Part shown: in pieces, positions 1 through 8,300 of the stretch
Numbering within the stretch: the first letter of the stretch is position 1
How the letters are laid out: each line of letters starts with the position of its first letter
Assembly (NCBI GenBank): GCA_964501335.1
Contig: CAZCTC010000015.1
Coordinates: 62,001-126,000 of the forward strand
DNA from: CAZCTC01 sp964501335
GTDB lineage: Bacteria; Chloroflexota; Anaerolineae; B4-G1; SLSP01
DNA length: 64,000 nt
Reading direction: 5' to 3'
Position numbers and translations under genes: made by a program
Notes under the pieces: generated by a model
What the model saw: only the letters and a program-made list of their open reading frames with translations
What the model was told of the DNA's origin: nothing
Database searches by the model: none

Positions 1-1
1 G

Positions 2-52
2 ACGCCGGCCGAGATGCTGGTGCCCTTGCTGGCGATGCGGCTCGATTATTGA
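2..52 (+). CDS. C-terminal end of an upstream gene (partial)
   Basis: An open frame enters from the left edge and stops at TGA 50-52. It encodes only about sixteen residues ending TPAEMLVPLLAMRLDY. The pattern P-x-E-M-x-V-P-L-L resembles the C-terminus of alkaline-phosphatase-superfamily proteins, where a His-Gly-Gly precedes it, but that part lies outside the window. The frame assignment is plausible because a promoter and a new gene follow at once. The family guess is weak. Confidence 0.4.
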   Translation, partial: TPAEMLVPLLAMRLDY

Positions 53-63
53 ACCGTGGGGGT

Positions 64-92
64 TTGATTGGCTATCAATTCGTGGCTATAAT
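64..92 (+). promoter_or_regulatory. sigma70-type promoter for homoserine dehydrogenase
   Basis: TTGATT (64-69) and TATAAT (87-92) are separated by 17 bases. The -10 box is perfect and lies 33 bases before the ATG at 126. A strong ribosome binding site, AAGGAGG, sits in between at 114-120. Confidence 0.7.
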
Positions 93-125
93 CAAAGAGT
101 AAACTCGGAAGACAAGGAGGCAGGG

Positions 126-1187
126 ATGGCGGCTGGTTTACGGACGGTGCGATGTGTGTTGATGGGATTGGGCAATTTAGGCTGGCGTTTTTGTGAAGTG
201 CTGGAACGCAAGGCTTCTTTATTACGAGAGCAGTATGGTTTGCAGGTTGTGATGGTGGGAGTTGCCGACAGCAAAGGCGCTGCTTATTCGGCGGAAGGGC
301 TGGATCTGGCGACGATTGTACAGATCAAGCGCAATGGGGGATCGATCGGTACTTACCCGGGTGTGGGTACGCCGGGACGGACTGCGTTGGATCTGGTCGA
401 GCACGCCGAAGCGGATCTGTTGTTCGATGCTTCGCCGGTCAATTGGGAAAAGGGAGCGGAGCCGGGCTTGAGTTGTATCCGGGCGGCTCTGACGCGGGGG
501 ATGCATGTGGTCACGCCGAACAAGGGGCCGATTGTGCTGGCCTATCGGGAACTGAAGGCCTTGGCTGCGGAGCATGGGGTCAAGTTGCGGTTTGACGGTA
601 CTGTAGCCGGTGGCTTACCGGTGCTTTATTTGGGTCAACGGGATCTGCGGGGAGCGGTGATTTCGCGAATGGAGGCGGTGCCGAATCTGGTGACGGGCTT
701 TGTGATGGATTTGCTGGCCAGTGGGGCTTCGTGGGAAGCGGCGATGGCCCGGGGCTATCAGGAAGGGGTGCTGGAGGGCGATGGGGCCTGGGATTTGGAA
801 GGTTATGATGCGACGGCCAAGCTGGTCATTCTGGCGAATGCCGTGTTGAATTATCCGGCGCGGATGGAAGATGTCGAGCGCCATGGCATTGTGGGGATCG
901 ATCCGGAGGAATTGCGGGCGGTCCGGGATGCCGGGAAGCGGATGCGGCTGGTGGTGCGGGCCGAGTTACGGCCGGAGGGGGGCTATGCCCTTTCCGTTGC
1001 GCCGACGGCTCTGGCTCCCGAGCATCCTTTGGGGCGTTTAGGCCAGAAGCAGATGGGTATTGTGTATACAACGGATATTTATGGCACCGTGACTGCCATT
1101 ATTGACGAACCCGATCCGATTCCTTCTTCTGCGACGATGCTGCGCGATTTTCTGGATATCTATGTAGAAGTAGATAGCAGCCGGTAG
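126..1187 (+). CDS. hom: homoserine dehydrogenase (short, no ACT domain)
   Basis: 353 residues. The protein should reduce aspartate semialdehyde to homoserine with NAD(P)H in the threonine/methionine branch of aspartate metabolism. The N-terminal Rossmann motif GLGNLG is at residues 14-19. The segment VTPNKGPI around K133 matches the conserved lysine region of the family, and FDGTVAGGLPVL follows. It ends without the C-terminal ACT regulatory domain of longer homologues (about 430 residues), so feedback control by threonine through that domain is not expected. The start is well fixed by AAGGAGG six bases upstream and by a promoter at 64-92. The gene appears monocistronic, because an R1 repeat separates it from the next gene. 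A homoserine-dehydrogenase-like enzyme with another substrate cannot be excluded. Confidence 0.85.
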   Translation: MAAGLRTVRCVLMGLGNLGWRFCEVLERKASLLREQYGLQVVMVGVADSKGAAYSAEGLDLATIVQIKRNGGSIGTYPGVGTPGRTALDLVEHAEADLLFDASPVNWEKGAEPGLSCIRAALTRGMHVVTPNKGPIVLAYRELKALAAEHGVKLRFDGTVAGGLPVLYLGQRDLRGAVISRMEAVPNLVTGFVMDLLASGASWEAAMARGYQEGVLEGDGAWDLEGYDATAKLVILANAVLNYPARMEDVERHGIVGIDPEELRAVRDAGKRMRLVVRAELRPEGGYALSVAPTALAPEHPLGRLGQKQMGIVYTTDIYGTVTAIIDEPDPIPSSATMLRDFLDIYVEVDSSR

Positions 1188-1212
1188 ATAGTAGACAGCG
1201 AGCGTTGCCGGG

Positions 1213-1330
1213 GCGGCTCTGGAAAAAACCTGTTTTCTCGCGCATTCTGATGCGCGAGAAAACATAAACAAAAAACTCTCTCCTTCCATCCTGCGTGGCG
1301 TATCTCAGAGGAAAAGTGACAGCTGCGGGG
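1213..1330 (+). repeat. R1 interspersed repeat, copy 1 (forward)
   Basis: First copy of the R1 family. The left end reads GCGGCTCTGGAAAAAACC. A perfect 13-bp hairpin follows (1232-1244 with 1251-1263, loop TTCTGA), then the conserved AAACAAAAAACTCTCTCC, a GCGTGGCG block and the right end near GCTGCGGGG. The stem sequence CTCGCGCA is unique to this copy. A GTAGACAG-like run at 1183-1199 precedes it, as also happens at copies 10 and 11. Confidence 0.75.
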
Positions 1331-1380
1331 GAGGAGGATTTTTTCCAGATCTCAGGGGGATTTTCAGGAGGTGGAGTGTT

Positions 1381-1956
1381 ATGAGTTGGAAGCGGCAGGG
1401 ATTTTTGTTAATGTTGGCCATCGGGTTGATGGTAGGGTGTACCGGACCGGGGGGCGTGAGTTCTCCTACGGTATCCGAAACTATTGAGGAGGGAGCAGAA
1501 ATGTTGACGTTGAGCAGTACAGCGTTTGAAACGGGGCAGTCAATTCCCAGGCATTATACCTGCGATGGAGAAAATGTTTCAATTCCATTGGCCTGGGGCG
1601 ATCCGCCGGCCGGGACGCAGAGCTTTGCGTTGATTGTGGATGATCCTGATGCGCCGATGGGGACGTGGGTCCACTGGGTGCTTTACAATATGTCCCCGGA
1701 TTTGCGGGAGCTGCCGGAGGGAGTCACGGCCAAAGCGGGGTTCCCGGCGGGCGCGCTGGCCGGGAAAACCAGTTCCAGAACTCTGGAATATGGGGGGCCC
1801 TGTCCACCCAACGGTACGCATCGGTATTATTTCAAGCTGTACGCACTGGATACCAAACTGAATCTGGCGGCCGGTGTGACTGCGGATGAGTTACGTAAAG
1901 CTATGGAGGGGCATATTCTGGCCCAGGCCGAATTGATGGGGACCTATCATCGTTAG
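1381..1956 (+). CDS. YbhB/YbcL-family (PEBP) lipoprotein
   Basis: 191 residues. The N-terminus is a lipoprotein signal peptide, with a hydrophobic stretch ending GLMVGC and Cys20 as the predicted lipidated residue. The mature part carries the phosphatidylethanolamine-binding-protein fold as found in bacterial YbhB: DPDAP near residue 90 and CPPNGTHRYYFKLYALD near residues 141-157. These line the anion-binding pocket in known structures. The cellular role of bacterial PEBP homologues is poorly defined. Here the protein should sit on the outer face of the cytoplasmic membrane. GGAGG lies just upstream of the ATG. The aldo/keto reductase gene begins only 7 bases after the stop, so the two are probably cotranscribed. 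Confidence 0.88.
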   Translation: MSWKRQGFLLMLAIGLMVGCTGPGGVSSPTVSETIEEGAEMLTLSSTAFETGQSIPRHYTCDGENVSIPLAWGDPPAGTQSFALIVDDPDAPMGTWVHWVLYNMSPDLRELPEGVTAKAGFPAGALAGKTSSRTLEYGGPCPPNGTHRYYFKLYALDTKLNLAAGVTADELRKAMEGHILAQAELMGTYHR

Positions 1957-1963
1957 GAGTAGT

Positions 1964-2938
1964 ATGATGGAATATCGTCGTGTCGGTAATTCGGGACTGC
2001 GAGTGAGTGAAATTTCTTTAGGGGCATGGCTGACCTTCGGTGCTTCAGTGAATGAAGATGTCACCCGTGACTGTGTCAAGGCAGCTTTGGAAAGCGGAAT
2101 CAATTTTCTTGATCTGGCCGATATCTATGCCCTGGGGGAAGCAGAACGAACGGTCGGGCGGGTCATCCGGGATTTGGGGGTGCGCCGTCAGGATTTGGTG
2201 CTTTCCAGCAAGGTCTATTGGCCGATGAGTGAGGGCATCAACGATCGTGGGCTCAGCCGGAAGCATATTATGGAATCGATCGAAGCTTCTTTGCGGCGGT
2301 TGGGGACAGACTATCTGGATCTCTATTTCTGCCATCGTTACGATCCCGATACGCCGGTTGAGGAAGTGGTGCGGGCGATGGATGATCTGGTCCATCAGGG
2401 GAAGGTATTGTACTGGGGAACCAGTGTGTGGAGCGCAGCGCAGATCGAATCGGCGGTGGGGGCGGCGGAGGCTGTGCATGCGTATCGCCCTCAGGTTGAG
2501 CAACCTCGTTACAATATGTTGGATCGACATATTGAACCGGAGATTGTGCCGGTCTGCGATCGCCATGGGATAGGGTTGACGGTTTTCAGTCCTCTGGCTC
2601 AGGGGCTGTTAACGGGTAAGTACAATGAAGGTGTTCCTCCTGAGAGTCGGGGGGCCACCAGTCACTGGTTGGACCGGGAGTTGACACTGGAAAATCTGAT
2701 GCGAGTGCGGGCTTTGAGCCGTCTGGCGTTGGATTGGGGGCTAACGCCTTCGCAGCTGGCGTTAGCCTGGATTTTGCGTCTGCCGCAGGTTTGTGCAGTG
2801 ATCACCGGCGCGAGCAATGCCCGCCATGTGTTGGACAATGTGCGCGCGGCTGAGGTCCATCTGGATAAAGAGATGCTGGAACATGTCGAGTATGTTTTGA
2901 GCGGAGAAAAGACGGCTTCAGAGGGACCGAAAGGGTAA
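1964..2938 (+). CDS. aldo/keto reductase, Kv-beta-like
   Basis: 324 residues, the usual length for a cytosolic NADPH-dependent TIM-barrel reductase. The start MEYRRVGNSGLRVSEISLG is typical of the Kv-beta/YghZ-like branch. The catalytic tetrad can be placed at D50, Y55 (NFLDLADIY), K83 (LSSKVYW) and H124 (LYFCHRYD). The C-terminal cofactor region contains ITGASNARHVLDN, which fits the NADPH phosphate-binding segment. Physiological substrates of this branch are often aldehydes such as methylglyoxal, but nothing here identifies one. Two ATG codons are adjacent at 1964 and 1967; the ribosome binding site TAGGAG precedes both. The gene is coupled to the PEBP gene upstream and to the small DNA-binding-like gene downstream. 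Confidence 0.9.
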   Translation: MMEYRRVGNSGLRVSEISLGAWLTFGASVNEDVTRDCVKAALESGINFLDLADIYALGEAERTVGRVIRDLGVRRQDLVLSSKVYWPMSEGINDRGLSRKHIMESIEASLRRLGTDYLDLYFCHRYDPDTPVEEVVRAMDDLVHQGKVLYWGTSVWSAAQIESAVGAAEAVHAYRPQVEQPRYNMLDRHIEPEIVPVCDRHGIGLTVFSPLAQGLLTGKYNEGVPPESRGATSHWLDRELTLENLMRVRALSRLALDWGLTPSQLALAWILRLPQVCAVITGASNARHVLDNVRAAEVHLDKEMLEHVEYVLSGEKTASEGPKG

Positions 2939-2960
2939 TTTGAGGGTTAATGGAGGGCGT

Positions 2961-3200
2961 ATGGCAAGGAAGATCGCGCTAAACCTTACCGAGACTCAGG
3001 TGATCGAGGTGCTGCAACTTCATGGGGCCATGACTCCCAGCGAGATTGCCGTTCACACCTTGATATTGCCTCAGGAGATGTTGGTGACTCTGGACCGGTT
3101 GGTGGAATCCGGATATGTGGTGATGCGGGAATCCTTAACCGATCCAGATGGGCGGTTTGCGGTACTTTCCAATAGTGCCCGTAAAGCATTAGAGGAGTAG
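2961..3200 (+). CDS. small winged-helix protein
   Basis: 79 residues from ATG 2961, which follows GGAGGG at the proper distance. An alternative TTG at 2940 lacks such a site. The sequence MTPSEIAVHTLILPQEMLVTLDRLVESGYV reads as the helix-turn-helix of a MarR/ArsR-type winged helix, and the two-strand wing follows (VVMRESLTDPDGRFAVLS). It is too short for a dimerising repressor with a ligand domain. It may be a minimal transcription factor or an accessory domain. It directly follows the aldo/keto reductase (22-base gap) and could regulate that unit, which is inference only. Confidence 0.65.
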   Translation: MARKIALNLTETQVIEVLQLHGAMTPSEIAVHTLILPQEMLVTLDRLVESGYVVMRESLTDPDGRFAVLSNSARKALEE

Positions 3201-3282
3201 TTTAATCCAGGCAGCTACTTTACTGAAAATGAAGCTGGAGGTTGTGCGTTCAATATCTGGATGCTGAATGGAGGAACCAGAA

Positions 3283-4359
3283 ATGCCTACACCTTTGCGA
3301 GTTTTGGTATTGGTCGTTGTGCTGGTAACTTTGATTGCTTTACTGGCGGCCACCAGACCCGAACAGCCTTTGTTAGGCGCGGGGTCTTCTACAGACCAGG
3401 AGGCGCCGTGGATTTCGTGGGTGAAATCTGCGGCGCCTTATGCGATTGTAGCGGTTCTGGGGCTTTTTGTGGGATTGTCGGAACTGGTGTCTACTTTTCC
3501 CAATTATCCGGTCGAAGCGGTGGTTTCTGCCTGGGGGCTGGTGTTATTGGGGATTAATGCGGGGACATCAGCGATCGCTTTTGCTATTGCCCGTTATTAC
3601 GTTTCTGCGGAGGAACGGCTGTTTGTGTTGATTCTGGCGGCGGGGATCGGCTTTCAGTCCATTATCCGGACTCGATTTGTCCTGGCCAAAGAATTTGGCG
3701 GCGGGGGTAACGATCTGAGCCTGAATCTGGGATGGTTGTATGAGCAATTTCAATCCCTGTGCAAGACGCAGATCGATCTTTCGTTGATGCGCAATCGGGA
3801 GTCTTCGATTCGGCATTTGCTCACCCGTTATCCCGATGAAAAACAGCTTTACAATCTGGCCTATTACACCATTAAAGCCCGGGGAACGTTGAGTGCGGAG
3901 GAAGAACGGGCCGCTTTAGCCGAACTGGATAAGACCATGGCGCAGACGGGATTGCCTTATGAAATTGTCCAAACCAATCTGGCTTTGATGATTCTGGAAG
4001 TGGGGGGGCAGACCTTTGCTGATATTCTCTGTTCTGTGACGGAATGTCGTCCCGGGGGGCAGAAGATAGAAAGCGCGGCTGTCAATTTCAGTCCTGATAA
4101 CTTGGTAGGGCAGCTGGTGGAGACTTATGACCTCAACGGATTAGCCGCTTTGGCGGGGCAGGCCGTGATGTTGGTTCCGGCTACCGAGAACCGATCTGCT
4201 TTACAGAATTTTATTCAGGGTACTGCGGAGGATAAAGGGGCTACAGAGCAATTTCGCAAGACGATTCTGGCGCGATTTGTAGTGGAAAAGGCCGGCGTAG
4301 TGTTTGCTGAGAAGGCGGTGCGGAACAGTACTCCTGCTGGAACGGACGGGAAAAATTGA
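3283..4359 (+). CDS. membrane protein of unknown function
   Basis: 358 residues from ATG 3283, which follows GGAGG at 3270-3274. An upstream in-frame ATG at 3268 has no ribosome binding site. The N-terminal half has four hydrophobic segments at roughly residues 5-24, 50-70, 76-105 and 110-130. The rest is soluble and mainly alpha-helical, with a region rich in charged residues around RYPDEKQLYNLAYYTIKARGTLSAEEE split over residues 180-210. No catalytic motif is recognised. I cannot assign a family. It is preceded by an 82-base spacer and followed by the AT-rich leader of the pilin gene. Confidence 0.7.
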   Translation: MPTPLRVLVLVVVLVTLIALLAATRPEQPLLGAGSSTDQEAPWISWVKSAAPYAIVAVLGLFVGLSELVSTFPNYPVEAVVSAWGLVLLGINAGTSAIAFAIARYYVSAEERLFVLILAAGIGFQSIIRTRFVLAKEFGGGGNDLSLNLGWLYEQFQSLCKTQIDLSLMRNRESSIRHLLTRYPDEKQLYNLAYYTIKARGTLSAEEERAALAELDKTMAQTGLPYEIVQTNLALMILEVGGQTFADILCSVTECRPGGQKIESAAVNFSPDNLVGQLVETYDLNGLAALAGQAVMLVPATENRSALQNFIQGTAEDKGATEQFRKTILARFVVEKAGVVFAEKAVRNSTPAGTDGKN

Positions 4360-4688
4360 AAAATTCGTTTTTCGGGCTACTCGTCCCGGCCCTGAAAGAT
4401 TCTGTTTTTATTGCAGGTTAGGAATGCGTAAACGGTAAGTGTAGACAATTGTTAGTTTTTAATTTGCTAGTACTAACGTCCTATGATGTAATAGTTGCTT
4501 TACGGTCATTTTGTGATACACTACATTTAGGCAAGTTTTATTCTCCCTGGTATGTTATAGTTTTTTGGCAATAGCTTCTGTCCTCTTTGTATATTCAAGT
4601 TTTTTACTTTGACTAAGGGTAAGATAGCAGAATCTATTCTGTTATTTCAATTTTTGACTGTATTTGCACAGAGGTAATTGGAGGAAAA
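4360..4688. other. AT-rich 329-bp spacer before the pilin gene
   Basis: No gene is seen. The stretch from about 4430 is clearly richer in A and T than the surroundings, as expected for a regulated upstream region. It contains the candidate promoter listed at 4495-4522, a possible further -35-like TTGACT at 4609-4614 without a well-spaced -10 box, and the ribosome binding site GGAGG directly before ATG 4689. No R1 or R2 repeat lies here. Confidence 0.6.
4495..4522 (+). promoter_or_regulatory. candidate promoter of the pilin gene
   Basis: TTGCTT (4495-4500) and TACACT (4517-4522) have a 16-base spacer. This would give a leader of about 160 bases before the pilin ATG. It is a moderate match only, chosen as the best-spaced pair in the AT-rich region. 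Confidence 0.35.
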
Positions 4689-5174
4689 ATGTTCAAATCA
4701 TCATGTGAAGAAAAAGGGCAGGGATTGGTGGAGTATGCACTGATTTTAGTACTGATTGCCGTTGTGGTTATTGTGATTTTGACCTCACTCGGCACTCAGG
4801 TTCAGTATGTTTTCGCCCGGGTCAATTATGCCCTTGCTAATCCTGGGGCTGCCGGGTCGAACCCGACCGTTTCAGCCAGTGTTACGAGCGTCAATGCTAC
4901 GTCAACCTTTAATCCTGTTACGGGACAGTATTCAGGGATCAGTGCTGTTGCTACCATATCTTTGGTCGATGCCTCTGGATCTCCTGTTTCGGCGAGTGCT
5001 ACCGTGCAGTTTACCAACAGCGGCAATTCTACGGTTCGTTCCGGTTCCGGTTCGGGATCGGTTAGTTCGGGTGATTTAGGCGGTTCGGGCACTGCTGGTA
5101 CGGTGACGGCTTGCGTCACTGGTGTCTCAGGTTATACTTTAGTTGGGGGGGGGTGTAGTAGCGACGGTTATTGA
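4689..5174 (+). CDS. Flp-type pilin with C-terminal beta-rich extension
   Basis: 161 residues. The N-terminus is a class-III (Flp) prepilin signal: a short hydrophilic leader, GQGLVEYALIL at residues 10-20 with Glu15 and Tyr16 matching the conserved E5-Y6 after cleavage at Gly10, then a continuous hydrophobic helix to about residue 34. Ordinary Flp pilins stop at 50-70 residues. This one continues with about 110 residues rich in Ser, Thr, Val and Gly, including a GSGSGSVSSG low-complexity run and two late cysteines. The extension resembles a small surface beta domain. No prepilin peptidase, TadA or TadB gene is nearby, so assembly machinery must be elsewhere. GGAGG precedes the ATG. A strong hairpin at 5248-5300 follows the gene. 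Confidence 0.85.
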   Translation: MFKSSCEEKGQGLVEYALILVLIAVVVIVILTSLGTQVQYVFARVNYALANPGAAGSNPTVSASVTSVNATSTFNPVTGQYSGISAVATISLVDASGSPVSASATVQFTNSGNSTVRSGSGSGSVSSGDLGGSGTAGTVTACVTGVSGYTLVGGGCSSDGY

Positions 5175-5247
5175 TCCGTTAAAAACTACTTCCCCAAAAC
5201 AGCCAGGGGGAGGGTATTTGAAAGGTTCTTCCTCAGATAAGTTATGT

Positions 5248-5305
5248 CAACCACAGAGATGCAAAAGGAGCTAATCGCTAATTTTGTATCCCTGTGGTTG
5301 GTTTT
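5248..5305 (+). terminator. hairpin terminator or attenuator between pilin and giant gene
   Basis: CAACCACAG (5248-5256) pairs perfectly with CTGTGGTTG (5292-5300). Inside it GAT/ATC and GCAAAA/TTTTGT can pair further, and the stem is followed by GTTTT. This fits an intrinsic terminator after the pilin gene with partial read-through to the giant gene, since no clear separate promoter is visible between 5301 and 5376. Its sequence also resembles the widespread CCACAGAG-type spacer repeat. Confidence 0.55.
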
Positions 5306-5376
5306 ATCATAAAACTTCTCGGTTTTCCCTCATTTCTTTTTACGGGTTTGTAAAAAACCTCAGCCCAGGAGGAACG

Positions 5377-8300
5377 ATGAGCCAGGCGTTGTTGAATAGA
5401 TGTGGATTGGAGATGGCCCGGGTGACCGGAGCTGAGGTCGCTTTGAAGCGTATGGGGGGGGCCACCCGGGTGAAGCGGTTTTTGTTGGTTGCTTCCCTGG
5501 TGGTGGTGTTATTGGGCGGGTTGGGATTTGTTTTAGCCCGTCCTGTGGATCTGGCGGCTGCTGGACGTTATCGTTATGTGGCGACGACCGGCAGTGATGC
5601 TGGCAATAGTTGTTTGCAGAGTTCTGCCCCTTGTGCTTCTCTCCAACGAGCTGTAGATCAGGCTGCCAATGGCGATGAGATTCGTATTGCGGCCGGCACT
5701 TACAGTGCAGTTTCCCAGCGATTGGGTTTTACGCAAACTGCTTACATCACCAAAAACCTCGTTTTACGGGGCGGCTATACCACTTCTAATTGGGCGCTTG
5801 CCAATCCTTCGGCCAATCCTACGATTTTGAATGCGCAGGGTCAGGGGCGGGTGATCTATGTGGCCGGCGGAGTGGTAAAGCTGGTTGGATTGAGGTTGAC
5901 CGGGGGGGCCAGCGGGGCCAACTCTGGTGGCGGGGCGTGGAATGAAGCTTATTTAACCGTTGAAGATTGCGATGTCTATTCGAATTCGGGGAGCGGCGGC
6001 GCCGGGATTGGGTCCAATGGGACTTTGACGGTGACCCGCAGCCGGATTTACACCAATACGGTCGGCGGGACCGGTGGTGCCGGTATCCTGGTTCAGGATG
6101 GGACTGCGGTTATTGAGGATAATACGATCTACAACAACGGTCAGGTTGGAGCTGGTTCCGGTGGTGGTATTCAGGTCAGTAAAGGCACGGTTTTAATTCA
6201 GCGCAACCGGATTTATAACAATGTAGTGAACGGTGGTGGCGGTTTGGTGATTGGGCTTGTGTCTGCTACCAACGTTATGATGCGCAATAACTGGATTTAT
6301 AAGAATACCGCTGTGTCTGGAAACGGTGGGGGTATTTTTATTTATGCGGGTGTTTTGCAGTCGCAAAACGATACGATTTATGGCAATACGGCGTTGGGGT
6401 CCACTGGCTCGAACGGTGAGGGTGGTGGGGTAATGTATGCGACGGGAGGCAGCGGCATTCCTTACTTTACCAACACCCTTTTTATTGCCAATAGTGCGAC
6501 TCTGGCCAATAGCGGCGGTGGCATTGGCGGGCTTGATACGGCGGTCAATGTGGCCTATTCGGATTTCTTCGGCAATACTCCTAATCCGGGGCATACGGGT
6601 GGAACCGGCAACCGGTATGATAGAGATCCTCTCTTTGTCAATGCGACGACGGGAGATCTTCATTTGCAAATGAATTCTCCGGCTATTGATACCGGGTTGG
6701 CAAATTTGACTTCCAACGACATGGAAGGGCAAGGGCGGCCTTTCGGTTCCGGAATTGATCGCGGTGCCGATGAATATTTGACTGCCAGCTCTTGTTATGC
6801 CCGGATTCAAAATGGGGCGATTTATACCAATGTGCAGATGGCGGTGGATGCTGCCGGGGCCGGCTCTGTGGTGCAGGTGGCGGGCGTTTGTCAGGGAGCC
6901 TGGCTGCGAAATGGTACGACCCAGACCGTTTATCTCAATCAGAATGTGACGTTGCGGGGTGGTTATACCCTTACGGATTGGGTGAATGCTCAATATGCTC
7001 CCACGATTCTGGACCCTCAAAATGGAGGCCGGGCAGTCCTTATTACAGGAACGGCCCTGGTAACGGTAGAGAATTTCTATATTACGAACGGCCGTGCCAG
7101 GACGGGGGCCGGGTTGTTCATTGGCCCGGCAGCGACGGCTATGGTTCAGAACAATGCTTTTTATGGCAATGTGGCTACGGGCGACGGCGGTGCCGTGGCC
7201 AGTGTAGGGCCTTTGACTACGCTACGGTACAACACTTTTTATAATAACAGTGCGGTCCATGGCGGGGCCATTTTTGGTGACAGCAGTATTTCAGGTAATT
7301 CCGGCCTTTTACGCAATGTTTATCCTGTGGCGCGTGCCCCCCTTAATCCTCTGTTGCGGCTGCGGGCCGGTGATTTCAATCCTTTACGTTTGACCCTGGC
7401 CGTTCCGGAGGGTTTACATCGGACGATGACTGAGGGCAATCCTCAGTTATATCTGGTGCAGTTCTCCGGGCCGATTCAGAATGATTGGTATTCGGTTATG
7501 GATAAAGTCGGGTTGAAGGTCGTCACTTATGTTCCTGACTATGCTTATCTGGTGTGGGGAACTAAATCCGACCTGGACGTCGTGGCGGCGCAGGCTCCAG
7601 TGCGTTGGTCGGGGATTTATGAGCCCTTCTATGCTCTGCATCCGGATTTGCTTGATTCTCGGAAGCAGAGTGTGAATATCAAAGTGAATGTGATGCTTTA
7701 TCAGCATGCTGGCTTCGAGAAAACGGTGCAGCAAATTCTCGATGCGGCTGTGGCGGAGTTTGCTAAACCGGATGAGATTGCTCACTATACGATCCTCAAT
7801 GTCGAGGTTCGGGGCGATCAACTGGATTGGCTGGCCGGTTTACCGGAGGTGGTCAGTGTCGATCCCTGGATGGTCTCGGAAGCTTTTGATGAGGTCGGCA
7901 ATCAGATTATTGTCGGGTCGTTAAATCCGGCCGGCACTCAGCCTCTGCCGGCGCCCAGTTATTTGAGCTGGTTGATAGCTCAAGGATTCCCCATGGATCC
8001 TTTGCCCTATCCTATCGTCGATATCACCGATGATGGAATTGATAATGGGTCGACCACTCCCTTGCATCCTGATTTCTATGTGTTGGGGAATAAGACGGCT
8101 ACGGATCGGCTTATCTATAACTATAACTGGACTTCGAGTGCTACCGCCAACAGTGTCGGTGGTCATGGTAATATCAATGCCTCGATTATGGGCGGCTATA
8201 ACCAGCAGACCGGGGTCAATTATCAGGACAATAACGGTTTCTTCTATGGTTTAGGCGTCAATCCTTTTGGCCGGATTGCCGGTTCTAAAATTATCAATGC

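Noticed and set aside
5284..5376. Upstream start for the giant protein
   Set aside because: ATG 5284 lies inside the hairpin 5248-5300 and lacks a ribosome binding site; ATG 5377 has AGGAGG and yields a better export signal.
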